Positions 1-9,866 of a stretch of DNA of 64,000 nucleotides are shown piece by piece (the first letter of the stretch is position 1; each line of letters starts with the position of its first letter). The notes under the pieces were generated by a model. That model did not search any database, had not been told where the DNA came from, and worked only from the letters and a program-made list of their open reading frames with translations. Source of the DNA: Andalucia godoyi (taxonomy: Eukaryota; Discoba; Jakobea; Jakobida; Andaluciidae); assembly GCA_009859145.1 (NCBI GenBank), contig VRVR01000001.1, forward strand, positions 487,636 to 551,635. The letters run 5' to 3'. The position numbers were made by a program, and so were the translations under genes.

Positions 1-1249
1 GTGCACTCGTTTGATTTCCTGCAGTGTCTGCGTCGTTCGGTGTGGATGACGACGGCTTGGCGACTGGATCTTGCACCGAGCTGGTCCTTGCGTCGCTGTC
101 GATGAGTTGAGTGGCAACGGAATCGTCTTTGCAACACTGCTTGGTGTCTGAGGATGCTGTCTCCTTGTCGGATGCCGAAGGCGACGACGGAGCGTCCTTT
201 GGAGCACCCTGAAGTTTCTTATTGAGAAAGCGGAGCCTCTGAATCTCTGTTTCCTTTTCTCCCACAACGTGCTGCAAATGTTGCACGTGCTGCTCGAGCG
301 AACCTTTTGGTTTCACTGCCGACATCGATGCTTGCTGCAGCAGCAGCAGCCTGTCTCTTTCCTTGACGACCAGCTCCACCCGTTTCTCAAGTCCAGCGAA
401 CTTTTGAAGCACGTCATCCAGCATGTCGTCCTTTTCCCGGAGTGCTCTTTTCATGTCTTCCACTTGCTTGTCAGCCTCTTCCCATTTCTGCTTCATCGCT
501 TCGCTCTCCGCTTCCACCTTTGCCCTGTTGCTCATCAACTTCTTCGCTTGTTCCGAAGCATGTATCCACTTTTCTCTGTAAAAGTCGATCCTGTACACCG
601 ATTCTCTGTTTGTGTCGTTGATGTTCGTCTGCAGCACACTCTTTTCTTTTTCCATTGCCCTCTTCATCTTTTGCATTTCCGTCGCATACATTTTTCGCTC
701 CTGCACGATCAAGTCTATTTGCGTGGACGCTTCCTCACTTCGTTTTCGCGGAGTGTTCGTTCCTTCCTCCACGAGATCCCTGGACGTGGATGTAGTCATG
801 GATACGGACGTGTTGTTGTTGTTGTTGTTGTTGTTGTTCGTTATCCACGAATCCGGTTCCTGCGCATTCAGATCGCGTATATCCAACGACTGTTCTACGG
901 CCTCCACTTGACCGGTGTTGTTACAATCATTGTTACCATAGCCACTACTGCTACTACTGCCACCAGTGTGGCTGCTGGTTTGATTGTGAACCGCCGGACT
1001 GCCATGCTCAAGCCTGATTCGCATTTCAGCATTTTGCTCATAAATGGTGTCGACTTGCTGGTTGAGGATGATGATCCTTGCGTCGCGTCGTGCCAGCTGC
1101 TTCTTCGCATTTTTCAACTCAGTCACCAGTTGATCTCTCGAATACCCAGAAAATTCCTCGGTTAAGTTCTTCTGAATTGCAGTAGAATCGGAAGGCGAAG
1201 AAAGCACCTTCTCACTGCTACCCAGAGAGCTGCCATTTCGCGCATCCAT
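1..1249 (-). CDS. Coiled-coil protein, C-terminus cut off by window edge
   Basis: An uninterrupted minus-strand frame runs from an ATG whose first base is at 1249 to the window edge, giving 416 codons with no stop, so the gene is 5' complete and 3' truncated. The start region is MDARNGSSLGSSEKV. The protein alternates predicted coiled coil (about residues 35-75, 170-310 and 325-350; rich in E, K, Q, L) with low-complexity linkers of Ser/Gly and an Asn run near residue 140. The C-terminal part seen is Ser/Asp/Thr-rich and probably disordered. Codon use resembles the neighbours. I do not recognise a family; a structural or cytoskeletal role is only a guess. The Leu-rich plus-strand frames over this stretch are antisense shadows. 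Confidence 0.72.
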   Translation of the reverse strand, partial: MDARNGSSLGSSEKVLSSPSDSTAIQKNLTEEFSGYSRDQLVTELKNAKKQLARRDARIIILNQQVDTIYEQNAEMRIRLEHGSPAVHNQTSSHTGGSSSSSGYGNNDCNNTGQVEAVEQSLDIRDLNAQEPDSWITNNNNNNNNNTSVSMTTSTSRDLVEEGTNTPRKRSEEASTQIDLIVQERKMYATEMQKMKRAMEKEKSVLQTNINDTNRESVYRIDFYREKWIHASEQAKKLMSNRAKVEAESEAMKQKWEEADKQVEDMKRALREKDDMLDDVLQKFAGLEKRVELVVKERDRLLLLQQASMSAVKPKGSLEQHVQHLQHVVGEKETEIQRLRFLNKKLQGAPKDAPSSPSASDKETASSDTKQCCKDDSVATQLIDSDARTSSVQDPVAKPSSSTPNDADTAGNQTSA

Positions 1250-1743
1250 CGTTTGCTCAGCTTCACTATGTATGACCGTAACTCCAAAAAATAAAAATAA
1301 AAAATGGAACTCGGAAGCCGAGGTTCTCCTTTATCAAGAAGTGATCGTGAAACTCAAAAATGGAGCGAATAGTTACTGAAAGGTAAAAACGAAAAGCAAA
1401 GCAAAGCAAAGCAAAGCAAATCAAAACAAAAAAACCTTAAATCTCTTCCCGAAAATACACCCGTCGTAAATAACAAACAGTTCCCGTTTGTCATCAATTG
1501 ATCCTTGACCATTTCGCGGGAAGCACATAAAGCACTGCGCCTCCTTTCTAAAGTTGAGCATTATCGGTGTTTCATGTTTTCCTCAAAAAGTGAAATGTAT
1601 AAAATACATAATACATATAAATAAATAAGTAAATAAATAGAAAGAAGAAAAACTTGCATTTTAAGCAAAATCATCGGAACAAAGAAGGAACTGGCTAAGA
1701 AACGGGGCTAGGACATAAAGTTGTGAGAAAGGGGAAAGGCGGC
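1250..1743. other. Divergent intergenic region
   Basis: This 0.5 kb lies between two divergently transcribed genes and probably holds both promoters. It is A/T-rich and contains a tandem GCAAA repeat of five units at about 1396-1420 and A-rich TAAATA runs at 1598-1640. I see no credible reading frame or RNA gene. Confidence 0.6.
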
Positions 1744-4683
1744 ATGTTGGAGATTGTAGAGCGATGTTGCAAGAGTGGACATTCAGAGTCGGAGGTTCAG
1801 GCTGCGCTGGAAGAGCTCGGAGCTTTGACTCGACAGAGAACAATGTCGATATTGCAGCTTGTGGATCATGCGGAGCTGTTTCTTGTGAGCATGGACGACA
1901 CGGAACGTTCGAGAGCAACGCAGATGCTCACGAAAGCACTGGAGCACTGCGATTCTTTTTGTACTACGACTGCATCTGTGACGAGTGGTACTGGTCCGAG
2001 CGAAGGCGTGATGAATGCAGATGCGCTTAGTTTTCTGGTTCAGTTTTACACGTCGAGGCTGCATGACTTTTTCTCAGTTTCGGCATTGTTGGAAGGACTT
2101 GCAGTTCTGTGCTCTAGGTTCCAGAAGCTTCGAGATCAAGATGTGCTTCCGTTGACTCAAAGTCTGTTTGCCGACATCAAGGCTCAGTCGCTCAGTCATT
2201 CACAACGCCAGCTGCTTCTGCGACTGGTGTCGTTGATTGTGGACCGGTATCCGGAATTTGTGGTTCAACAAAACGACGACTTTCTTGCGGGTTTCCTTTC
2301 TGCGGTTGAAAATGAAAGAGATCCGAGGTGCCTTGTGTTGGCGTTTGCCATTTCTGCTAAATTGGGATCTTTGCTTCTCGGCCCCGATGCGCCGTCGGTC
2401 GAATTAGCAGGTGATTTGTGGGAAATTCTCTCGTGCTACTTCCCAATCATGTTTAAGCCACCAAAGAACGACAAGATTGGAATTGCTCCAAAGGATCTAA
2501 GAGATGGGCTAAGAGTCGCAATGGCGTCCTCTCCACACTTTTTGCCATACCTTGTGCCATTCATGGTGGAGAAAATGCTGGTGTTGAACGGGGATGTCCT
2601 TTGCGATGCATACGATACGCTCAACTCCGCTCTAGGATTATATGATGCCAAGCAACTTTCTCCGTATCTTGGAGAGTTGGTTTCGGCAACCACAACTTCC
2701 TTCCTGACGATTCCTCCAATGGACGACCATGTGGTTGCGTCGTGCTTGTCGTTTGTCCGCCATCTTGCGTCTGTGGGTGGCCGACAACTAGTCACCCTGT
2801 TTCTGAGGCCTGCGCTGGCATCTTTCAAGTCGCCACATTCTGCGCGGTCGGAGGATCCGTTGCTGGCACAGAGACATGTGCATTTGGTCTGTACCCTGTT
2901 GTCCGCCTCCGAAGACTGCGCTCGGACGGTCATCAACGTTGTGCTGACGGATCTCTGTTCAGCATTTCCAGATCGTCCGCTGCCAGACGACCGATCATTC
3001 TTCTTGCACGTCATGGAAAGTTTAGCGCTTGCTGCAGCAGCTTCCAATTTCATGCATATTTTGGACAATCTGCAAATGAAAACGATGCTATTGTCCACGT
3101 TTTCCATTGCAGAGGAGAATTCCGCGTCTGATGTTCGGATGCTGGTTGCGTCCACACAAACCCGGACTGTCTTCTATGCAATTCCAGGTTTTGTGGATAC
3201 TCCCGACGACGCTCGAAACTGCATCCGACGTCTTGTCTTGTGGTTGGGCCTCCCGCCAGCGGAGGTCAAAGGGGACGGACACGTTCTAGCATCGTTGCAG
3301 AAGGTTTTGAATTTTATCGCAGCATCGAAGAATTCCGCGCTGTTGAGCGACCAGTTGCCCGAATTACTGGCCTATGCACTGGAACATTCCGAAATTGCCC
3401 CTCGCTTCATCAGTTCGCTTGTTTCGGCTGCAGTAGCTTCGTCAGTGTTTCGTGCGTCACTGGCAGAGCAACTGCTGCTTCTTCCGCAGAGTCTCCCATT
3501 TTGTTTTCTCGAAGCTCTTGCCAAACTAGCAGAGTTGCAGTTTTCTGATGCGGCGAAGCTGGCAATGTTTTCTATGGATCATTTGCTTGCGAGCTTCCAA
3601 GTGGACACTCAGTTGGTGTTTGCTTGTGCGTTGTTTGCACGCCAGTGCTCACAGCCGGTGCTGGAATCCATCTGGGATTGTCTTCGGTCTGTTCTAGACG
3701 ATTCTGCAGCTTGGTTGATGCATGTTAGCGGAATGACGGGCCGTCCGTCTCGAGTCGCATGCGGCCCAACCCCTGCAGCATTCTTTGCAGCAATATCAGC
3801 ACTGTGCGCAGCATTGCCGAATCCCGTGGCCTTGCAGATTGCAGAGGATGTTTTCGCACGCGTCAGATCAACGCAATCATTGGATTTTTGGTCCTCCCGA
3901 GCACTGTCCATCGTGATGAACAAGTCTTCTGACGCCGATTGTGAATGGCTTGTGAGCAGCCATGCTTCCGACCTCTTGTCGGCTTTTCCAAACACATTGT
4001 TCCCCTGGATTGTGAAGGCGTTTGTCACACGCAACGATTCACGTGCCTACAGTGAGTTTGTTCCGCGGCTGTTGGAGAATTTGTCGCGATCGTCGGTTGC
4101 CATTGTTCTTGACGACTCACCTCTTATGCTGTATTCTGTCGCCTTGTTTCAGTCGAATATCTCTGTCCTTTATCGGCAGCGTTTTTTCATGACTGTGCTA
4201 CCTCTGCTGTTGTCGAAGATCGATGCGATGGAGCCTTCGCACGACATGTCCGTTTGCATCGCCAACCTTGCCGATCTCTGCTCGCACGTTCCGTTTTCCG
4301 TCCTTTCCCAGCACGTCCAGCTCGTTGTGCAGAGCTTAGCGCAGATTCTGAGTTCGGAGTCCTGGAGCGGGGATGCAGCTGGGCTGGAGAACGTTTTGGC
4401 CACCTGTCGGGAGTTCGTGATCAATTCTCCTTTGATATTTTCGAAAGACATTCGAATGTGGATTGACATTGTTTCTCGACATCTTACTCACTCTTCCATG
4501 ACTGTGAGGATTGCTGCCGTCCGAGTGCTTCATCGAATGGCTCTCACGCTGGAGACCGCAATTACCTCACCCTACAAGAAGCTCGTCTCGGATCGCTTGA
4601 GGGTGCTCCTCGACGATCGCAAGCGGCCCGTTCGCATTGAGGCCGCGAATGCGCGCAGCCATTGGGTGATGTTGGTTGACTGA
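1744..4683 (+). CDS. MMS19: MMS19 homolog, cytosolic iron-sulfur targeting factor
   Basis: The predicted 979-residue protein is an all-helical HEAT-repeat solenoid. The family-diagnostic stretch is near residues 227-265: CYFPIMFKPPKND followed by GIAPKDLRDGLRVAM and a SSPHFLPYLVPFMVEKM-like segment, the MMS19 N-terminal domain pattern. The last 60 residues (VRIAAVRVLHRM to ANARSHWV) match the conserved C-terminal HEAT repeat. In other eukaryotes MMS19 works with CIA1 and CIAO2B to deliver Fe-S clusters to DNA repair and replication enzymes such as XPD and DNA polymerases. The frame is open from a GTG at 1723, but the ATG at 1744 (MLEIVERCC) is the plausible start. Length is close to known homologs (about 1,000). 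It is convergent with the serine racemase gene. Confidence 0.85.
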   Translation: MLEIVERCCKSGHSESEVQAALEELGALTRQRTMSILQLVDHAELFLVSMDDTERSRATQMLTKALEHCDSFCTTTASVTSGTGPSEGVMNADALSFLVQFYTSRLHDFFSVSALLEGLAVLCSRFQKLRDQDVLPLTQSLFADIKAQSLSHSQRQLLLRLVSLIVDRYPEFVVQQNDDFLAGFLSAVENERDPRCLVLAFAISAKLGSLLLGPDAPSVELAGDLWEILSCYFPIMFKPPKNDKIGIAPKDLRDGLRVAMASSPHFLPYLVPFMVEKMLVLNGDVLCDAYDTLNSALGLYDAKQLSPYLGELVSATTTSFLTIPPMDDHVVASCLSFVRHLASVGGRQLVTLFLRPALASFKSPHSARSEDPLLAQRHVHLVCTLLSASEDCARTVINVVLTDLCSAFPDRPLPDDRSFFLHVMESLALAAAASNFMHILDNLQMKTMLLSTFSIAEENSASDVRMLVASTQTRTVFYAIPGFVDTPDDARNCIRRLVLWLGLPPAEVKGDGHVLASLQKVLNFIAASKNSALLSDQLPELLAYALEHSEIAPRFISSLVSAAVASSVFRASLAEQLLLLPQSLPFCFLEALAKLAELQFSDAAKLAMFSMDHLLASFQVDTQLVFACALFARQCSQPVLESIWDCLRSVLDDSAAWLMHVSGMTGRPSRVACGPTPAAFFAAISALCAALPNPVALQIAEDVFARVRSTQSLDFWSSRALSIVMNKSSDADCEWLVSSHASDLLSAFPNTLFPWIVKAFVTRNDSRAYSEFVPRLLENLSRSSVAIVLDDSPLMLYSVALFQSNISVLYRQRFFMTVLPLLLSKIDAMEPSHDMSVCIANLADLCSHVPFSVLSQHVQLVVQSLAQILSSESWSGDAAGLENVLATCREFVINSPLIFSKDIRMWIDIVSRHLTHSSMTVRIAAVRVLHRMALTLETAITSPYKKLVSDRLRVLLDDRKRPVRIEAANARSHWVMLVD

Positions 4684-4792
4684 CATGCATGTGGCGAAGT
4701 GCAGCGCAACGGAACAATGAGGTATGCATGGCACACACGCGGACACCCACACGGATGTAGTAGTTTTTTCCGCTCTTTCTCCGCACAAAAAA

Positions 4793-4876
4793 AATAAATA
4801 AATAATAATAATAAAAATGTCTGTACAATACAAGAAGAGCAGGAATACTGTTATCCGGCCGGTGAAGCCATTTATT
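4793..4876. terminator. Shared polyadenylation region of two convergent genes
   Basis: AATAAA at 4793-4798, about 110 bases after the MMS19 stop, lies in an A/T-rich TAAATAAATAATAAT run. TTTATT at 4871-4876 reads AATAAA on the minus strand, 15 bases past the serine racemase stop. The whole space between the two coding regions is about 207 bases. Confidence 0.45.
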
Positions 4877-4890
4877 TTCAATGGAGACTT

Positions 4891-5998
4891 TTAGTCGTTT
4901 TTCACCAGCCAGGGAAGGGCGTCCAAATCGACGTTACCTCCCGATATCACTACAGCGACATTCTTGAGATTGAATTCGCGTGCAACTGCTCGAAACTCTG
5001 GCGTCATGACTGCTGCCACTGTCACTGCCGACGACGGTTCAATCACCAACTTGCATCTTTCAAACACCATCTTCATCCAGTGCACAATCTCCTTCTCCGA
5101 CACGGTAAACACGCCATCGACGAGTCTTGAAATGACATCCCAGTTGCGCAGCCCAATTGTTGTCTTCAGACCGTCTGCAATGGTGTCAGGAGTCTTGGAC
5201 AACGGCGTTCGGACTCCGTTGCGAAGCGACAACCATGCGTCGTTCGCCTCTTCGGGCTCTGCTCCAAAGACCTTGATTCCTGGCTTCAAAGCCTTTGCGG
5301 CAATCGCAATACCTGACAGCAGTCCACCGCCACCACAGCACGTGATGATGGCATCCACATCGCCACACTGTTCCAGGATTTCCAGAGCCACCGTTCCCTG
5401 TCCCGCAATGACTCGGTCATCATCATACGGAGGGATCATGGTAGCCCCAGTTTCCAGCATCACCTTTGCGGCAGTTTCCTCTCGAGACTGCTGTGTCGGT
5501 TCGCACTGAATAACCTTACCTCCATAGCTCTCCACAGCCAGCTTCTTCACTTTGAGAGCATTCCGCGGCATCACAATATATGCTGGTATTTGCAGCGTCT
5601 TCGCAGCTGCCGCCAATGCACCCGCATGATTTCCAGAGGAATGCGTAATCACTCCGTTCATCCGTTCTTCGGCACTCAGCAGCAGCGCCGCATTGAACGC
5701 CCCTCGAGCTTTGAATGCACCGCACTTTTGCAGCGCTTCATTCTTGATGACCAGATGAAGCCCATCCGTTTGCGAATCAAGAAATTCTGTCATCCTTGCA
5801 CATCCGCTTGTCAGCAACTCACAACACAGACAGGGAAAAGACAGAAAAACCAGCTGTAAAAAAAATAAAACCAAGGGGAAAAAAAGATATCGTACCTGAC
5901 GTAAACACCGGGGTCTTGTGGATAAACGGCTGGATCCGCCGATGTGCTTGTTGAATGTCCTCAATGCAAACACCGCAGTTCACTCGATCGCTCGCCAT
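4891..5998 (-). CDS. Serine racemase / threonine dehydratase-like PLP enzyme (two exons)
   Basis: A fold-type II PLP enzyme. Exon 1 (5998-5896) encodes MASDRVN through HKTPVFTS; exon 2 (5786-4891) encodes the rest. Joining across the 109-base intron gives a 332-residue protein, matching the 325-340 usual for serine racemases, and restores the family block HKTPVFTSEFLDSQ. Visible motifs are the Schiff-base lysine in GAFKARG, the SSGNHAGAL substrate loop, and the glycine-rich phosphate loop GGGGLLSGIA. Members interconvert L- and D-serine and/or deaminate serine or threonine in the cytosol; which activity dominates here cannot be read. A longer minus frame from 5973 simply reads through the intron. 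An alternative in-frame ATG at 6034 would add 12 lysine-rich residues. Confidence 0.85.
5787..5895 (-). other. Spliceosomal intron in serine racemase gene
   Basis: On the minus strand exon 1 ends ...ACGTCAG, followed by donor GTACGATATC. The intron has T-rich tracts and ends GGATGACAG before AATTTC. It is phase 1 and 109 bases long. The junction was chosen because it restores the conserved TPV-TS-x-L-D spacing of serine racemases. Other AGs a few bases upstream (for example ...CTGACAAG) would give slightly longer but poorer alignments. Confidence 0.6.
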
Positions 5999-6463
5999 TC
6001 TACCGCCCTTCTTTTTCTTCTCCGACTGTATCACTAGTTCTTCGGGCGTCGGGCTCCTCGTTCTAGCCGTCGCTGTCCGAATTCTTGGCCTTTATGAGCA
6101 TCATTATGGTGAGTGCGTGTGTGTGTGTGTGAGAGAGAGAGAGCACGGAAAAAAGGTCCGGCAGTCCTTCCGAGATTAGGGTTTCTTTCGGCCCTATTTT
6201 GTTTAATCGGGCTCGGTTTTATTTTCCTTTTTTCCTTTTTTTTTTGTTGCGCCGTTTTGTTTTCCATTGCGATATTTATTACATGCAGGCTTCTCCTCTC
6301 GCTTTTCTTTGAGAAACATTCAAAAATTAAAAAAAGCAGAGGAAATTTAGTTTTCCAGTTTCCGTGAAGGACACACTCAATTGGAGCGTGATAAATCAGC
6401 AAATTTATTACACACGTATATTTTGGTCGGGGGGTTTAGGGTTTCTTTTTTCTCCGATTGGGA
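5999..6463. other. Divergent intergenic region with GT/GA microsatellite
   Basis: Between the serine racemase start and the AT-hook-like gene. It holds a compound (GT)n(GA)n microsatellite at about 6117-6141, T-rich stretches at 6215-6245, and the motif TTAGGGTTTC at 6176-6185 with a close copy at 6436-6445. Frames in this stretch are repeat-driven and not credible genes. Confidence 0.55.
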
Positions 6464-7642
6464 ATGGGTGAGAACAGCGGGATGATACCCACTACGTCCG
6501 TTTACGAAGCGGAGAATCTGGCGGCAATTCGTGGGCGGCCGTCGATTTCTGATCGTCGAAAGCTGGCCATGAAAGCTAGACGGCTGTTGCAGCTTGCGGA
6601 TGCAGAGAGGCTCAAGGAGAGTGGTTCATCGCTGGCTGCGTCGGCACCGGCATCGTCGTCGCCGTCGTCGTCGTCGTTGTTGTTGTCGGAGAACCAGAGC
6701 AATGGGATCGATCTCCATGTTTCAAATGCAGGTAGCTCCAGCGCTGATGCATCGAACGTGTCTTCTTCTCAAGCAGGAGACGAGTCAGAGACAGAAAATG
6801 AGGATCGCAGTGCAACGAGAAAACGTGGTCGGCCGCGGATGACGAACGCGGAAAAGTATGAGGCAGCAGCCCGAAGGATTGTTCGACAGCTGATGATGCT
6901 CGGTACTGCTGGCATGCACTTGGGCATGAATTGGAATCAACCAGAAGACAATCAATCCCGTCCCTTTGACTCCTCTTCTGCGTCGACTGCGTCTTCTTCT
7001 TCTTCTTCTTCTTCTTCTTCTGCTGCTTCTTCTTCTTCTGCTGCTGCTGCTGCTGCTGCTGCTTCTACCTCGTCGGCACCATCATCGCTGTCAACAGCGA
7101 TGACTGCAACAGCAACTTCGGCAAGCTTGCCAGTTTCTGGTTCGTCGACTGCGAGTTCCGGTTCCGCAACTTCTGCAGAGAGTGTAGGGCAAGCGACATC
7201 TTCCCCTACGCTACCTGGCCTCACTTGCAGGTTTGGAAGTGCTCCGGATCGCTTGTCTGCGGCATCAAGCGTCGCGGAAGTGTCAGCGCTACCTTCTGCA
7301 ATCGGTAATACTTCGAGCGCAGGATCCGGGTGTGAGATGGTGCAATTGTCGAATTCGTCGCTTGCGGGTCTCCGAACCGATGAATACGTGACTCCGGTTG
7401 CTGGATCTTTGCGGAAGCGAGAGCTGGGACTGCGGAAAAGGCCAGGGCACCGCAGTGGGAAGCGGTCCCGCACCGTCCGTCTGAGTGGCGGGGACTCTGC
7501 AGATGCAGACGAGTTTGGGGACGATTTGCATGATGTAGATGCCGCGGATTCAAATGAAGATGGAGATGGCACCGACAACGAGGAAGATGCCGATCACGAG
7601 GAAGCCAGCGTTGCAGACCACCACATCGTTGCGTCCCTGTAG
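6464..7642 (+). CDS. AT-hook-like, Ser/Ala-rich nuclear protein
   Basis: A 392-residue protein from the ATG at 6464 (MGENSGMIPTTSV). Two RGRP-type cores are visible: IRGRPSISDRR near residue 24 and TRKRGRPRM near residue 120; the second closely resembles an AT-hook for the DNA minor groove. Between and after them are long Ser and Ala runs encoded by TCT/TCG and GCT repeats (6970-7062). The C-terminal 60 residues are strongly acidic (D, E, N), preceded by a basic RKRPGHRSGKRSRTVR nuclear-localisation-like segment near residue 325. The layout suggests a chromatin or transcription protein, but no folded family domain is recognised. It is convergent with the kinase gene. Confidence 0.65.
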   Translation: MGENSGMIPTTSVYEAENLAAIRGRPSISDRRKLAMKARRLLQLADAERLKESGSSLAASAPASSSPSSSSLLLSENQSNGIDLHVSNAGSSSADASNVSSSQAGDESETENEDRSATRKRGRPRMTNAEKYEAAARRIVRQLMMLGTAGMHLGMNWNQPEDNQSRPFDSSSASTASSSSSSSSSSAASSSSAAAAAAAASTSSAPSSLSTAMTATATSASLPVSGSSTASSGSATSAESVGQATSSPTLPGLTCRFGSAPDRLSAASSVAEVSALPSAIGNTSSAGSGCEMVQLSNSSLAGLRTDEYVTPVAGSLRKRELGLRKRPGHRSGKRSRTVRLSGGDSADADEFGDDLHDVDAADSNEDGDGTDNEEDADHEEASVADHHIVASL

Positions 7643-7931
7643 TGTGTGCGAAAAGAAAGGCTCCGACATTTGTAAAACGCAAATGCGGGAAGGGGAAAAG
7701 GAAATAGAAAGCGAGGTTGCGAGATTCAATGGCACAGGTTCTCTTTACACACAAAGTCATGCATGGCATGCTCCTATTCATGTAATATTTTCGCATATAC
7801 TTCTTAGCTCTGCGGTACGTTCCGCGAATTTTTTTTCTTTTTTTCTTTTTTTCTTTTTTTTGGGTTGCAAGGGAAGAAAGAATTGGACACATAACAGCGG
7901 AAGCGCGAAGAAACATGAATGGGACGAACAA

Positions 7932-9353
7932 TTACTGTTTCAATCGCTTGTTCTTCAGGACAATAAAGTTTGTATCCTCAAGTGCTTGTTGCAGAAAAGG
8001 ATGCGCAAGAAGCTCGGTCATGTCTGCTCGGGCAGCGGGGTCCTTCACAAAGCAGCGCTTCAGAAAGTGGTGGAATTCTGGAGACCACTTTGCCTTGTCC
8101 TTGAGCTCTGGTGGTCCTTGGGTGGCGATCATGAACAGCGCACGCAGGGGCGGCAAGTCCAACAGAGGGGGCTCTCCTTCGGCCATCTCAAGCGCCATGA
8201 TTCCCAAGCTCCATACATCGCACTTGAAATCATACGACTGGCCGCGGATCACCTCCGGGGCCATCCAGTACGGAGTTCCGACGACTGATTTTCTCTTTGC
8301 GGCCATGTCCGTCAGTTCTGCGCAGAACCCAAAGTCTGCGATCTTGATCTCTCCTTTTGGTCCAATCAGCAAGTTATCCGACTTGATATCGCGGTGGACA
8401 AACTTCTTATCGTGCATATACTTAAGGGCCAGGATGGATTCTCTGCAGACTGTGGCGACTTCAGGCTCGGTCAGCTGCACCTCATACAACAAGTCAGTCA
8501 ATTTTCCGCCTGGCATGAGATCCATCACGATCCAAAGCTCATCCTCGACCTTGTACGCTCCGTAGTACCGCACAACATTTGGATGCTGGCATGCCTGCAT
8601 GGTGGCCAGCTCATTCACCAGTGCCTCGACCTTGGTGTCCTTCTTCATGTTAATTACCTTGACGGCAACATCAATCTTCTTTTTCGCATACGACGCGCGA
8701 TATACGCAGCCCGACGAGCCTTCGTCCAGCTTGACCATTTTCGAAAACAGCTGCCTCGGATCACCCTTTGCAATCAGGTCGTCAAGCGTCATCTGGTCCG
8801 GAGAAAAGACAGCCTTGCGTGTCTTTGGTCCGTCCATCGTATACTGCAGCACATCCACCACGGCATCTGTGTGATCCTTCATTTCCTTTGCCGAAAAATC
8901 CGACATCTCAAGCATGACTTGCAAGTCGGAGGGCAATCCCTGCAGCGTCCCGGAAGTCTCGTCGAAGTACACGTGGATTTTTCTCTGGAACCCAAACGGC
9001 CTCGATATGTTCATTGTTTCCGAGCCGCCCCCCATTGTGGCGGTTTTCTTGTGTTTTGAATCGCCATTCGACGACTGTGATTGTGATTGTGATTGCGCCG
9101 AAGACGACGAAGATGACGAAGACTGAGGAGGTGGTGAAGGTGACGTCACTGGCTTGAGCTCAGGAGGAAGCGTCTCGGAGCTCACAAAGTCTCGAGCAGG
9201 CCGACCAACATTGAACTTGGCCCATTCCTCAGGCAACCCTTTCAGCTCGCCCGTCTCAGGATCAACCTCGACATGAATTCCGCGCTGGAAAGCAGACGGC
9301 GCAGATATCGAAGCAGAATTGGGTGTTGATCCCGGCGGCGGACTCGAAGACAT
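7932..9353 (-). CDS. PAK-like STE20-group protein kinase with two CRIB motifs
   Basis: A 473-residue kinase. Two p21-binding (CRIB) motifs lie at about residues 16-48 (ISAPSAFQRGIHV ... GELKGLPEEW) and 115-147 (ISRPFGFQRKIHV ... GTLQGLP), separated by a Ser/Gln-rich linker. The kinase domain spans about 203-465: glycine loop DEGSSGCVY, K231 in VAVKVI, HRDIKSDN at 319-326, DFG at 339-341, APE at 364-366. The activation loop has SVVGTPYW, with Ser355 where PAK1 has its activating Thr. PAKs are activated by GTP-bound Rac/Cdc42 and control actin and polarity. In both CRIBs the first His of the FxH core is Arg (FQR). All catalytic residues are present, so it should be active. Confidence 0.92.
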   Translation of the reverse strand: MSSSPPPGSTPNSASISAPSAFQRGIHVEVDPETGELKGLPEEWAKFNVGRPARDFVSSETLPPELKPVTSPSPPPQSSSSSSSSAQSQSQSQSSNGDSKHKKTATMGGGSETMNISRPFGFQRKIHVYFDETSGTLQGLPSDLQVMLEMSDFSAKEMKDHTDAVVDVLQYTMDGPKTRKAVFSPDQMTLDDLIAKGDPRQLFSKMVKLDEGSSGCVYRASYAKKKIDVAVKVINMKKDTKVEALVNELATMQACQHPNVVRYYGAYKVEDELWIVMDLMPGGKLTDLLYEVQLTEPEVATVCRESILALKYMHDKKFVHRDIKSDNLLIGPKGEIKIADFGFCAELTDMAAKRKSVVGTPYWMAPEVIRGQSYDFKCDVWSLGIMALEMAEGEPPLLDLPPLRALFMIATQGPPELKDKAKWSPEFHHFLKRCFVKDPAARADMTELLAHPFLQQALEDTNFIVLKNKRLKQ

Positions 9354-9866
9354 TTTTCTTTCTTTTCTTAAAAAGAAACCAAAGAAAATAAATAGATAAA
9401 TAAATTAAAATAGTTCCATAAATTAAAAAAAGACTCTTCAATGCTGTGTGATTTGCTGGGTTTTGCAACAGATCAATACAGATGGTTGGTGAACGACTGC
9501 ATAGCGATGATTCTCCGTTGCGTTTTGTTTTTTCTGTGAGGGTAAATTCAGGTGGAGTCCAAGTCGGAGGGATATGTCCCCGATTTTAAAAATTCGGGAA
9601 CGGCAAAATATATCATAAAACAAAAATTAAAAGAAAACCGTTCTTTTGGGTTCCATTAGAATTCCGAATCCGGAACATGGTTTTGTGCTTTGTGCGCTGC
9701 TCACTTGCACTCTGAATGATTTCTTGTGTTGCCTTTTTCTTTTCCCTTTTGGATGGCTGATCTGTTCTTTTGGAGGGGGTTTGCGTTTTTTCCCCTTCTT
9801 TTTCGATTGGTTCCCAGAAGAATCAAAGAAAGAAGGAAAGAAAGAAAGAAAAAACAGAAGAGGGGA
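9354..9866. other. Divergent intergenic region, purine-rich leader
   Basis: Lies between the kinase start and the ARM-like gene. The frame of the ARM-like gene remains open upstream to 9726, but the translation there is hydrophobic and low-complexity. The last 45 bases before the ATG at 9867 are almost pure A/G (AAAGAAAGAAGG-type repeat, 9823-9866). No other gene is visible. Confidence 0.5.

Noticed and set aside
269-1165. 298-residue plus-strand frame near the window start
   Set aside because: Its Leu/Phe/His/Arg-rich translation is the antisense of the coiled-coil gene on the minus strand, whose frame has normal composition and a Met start.
2436-3155. 239-residue minus-strand frame inside MMS19
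   Set aside because: Antisense shadow of a conserved gene; no family features.
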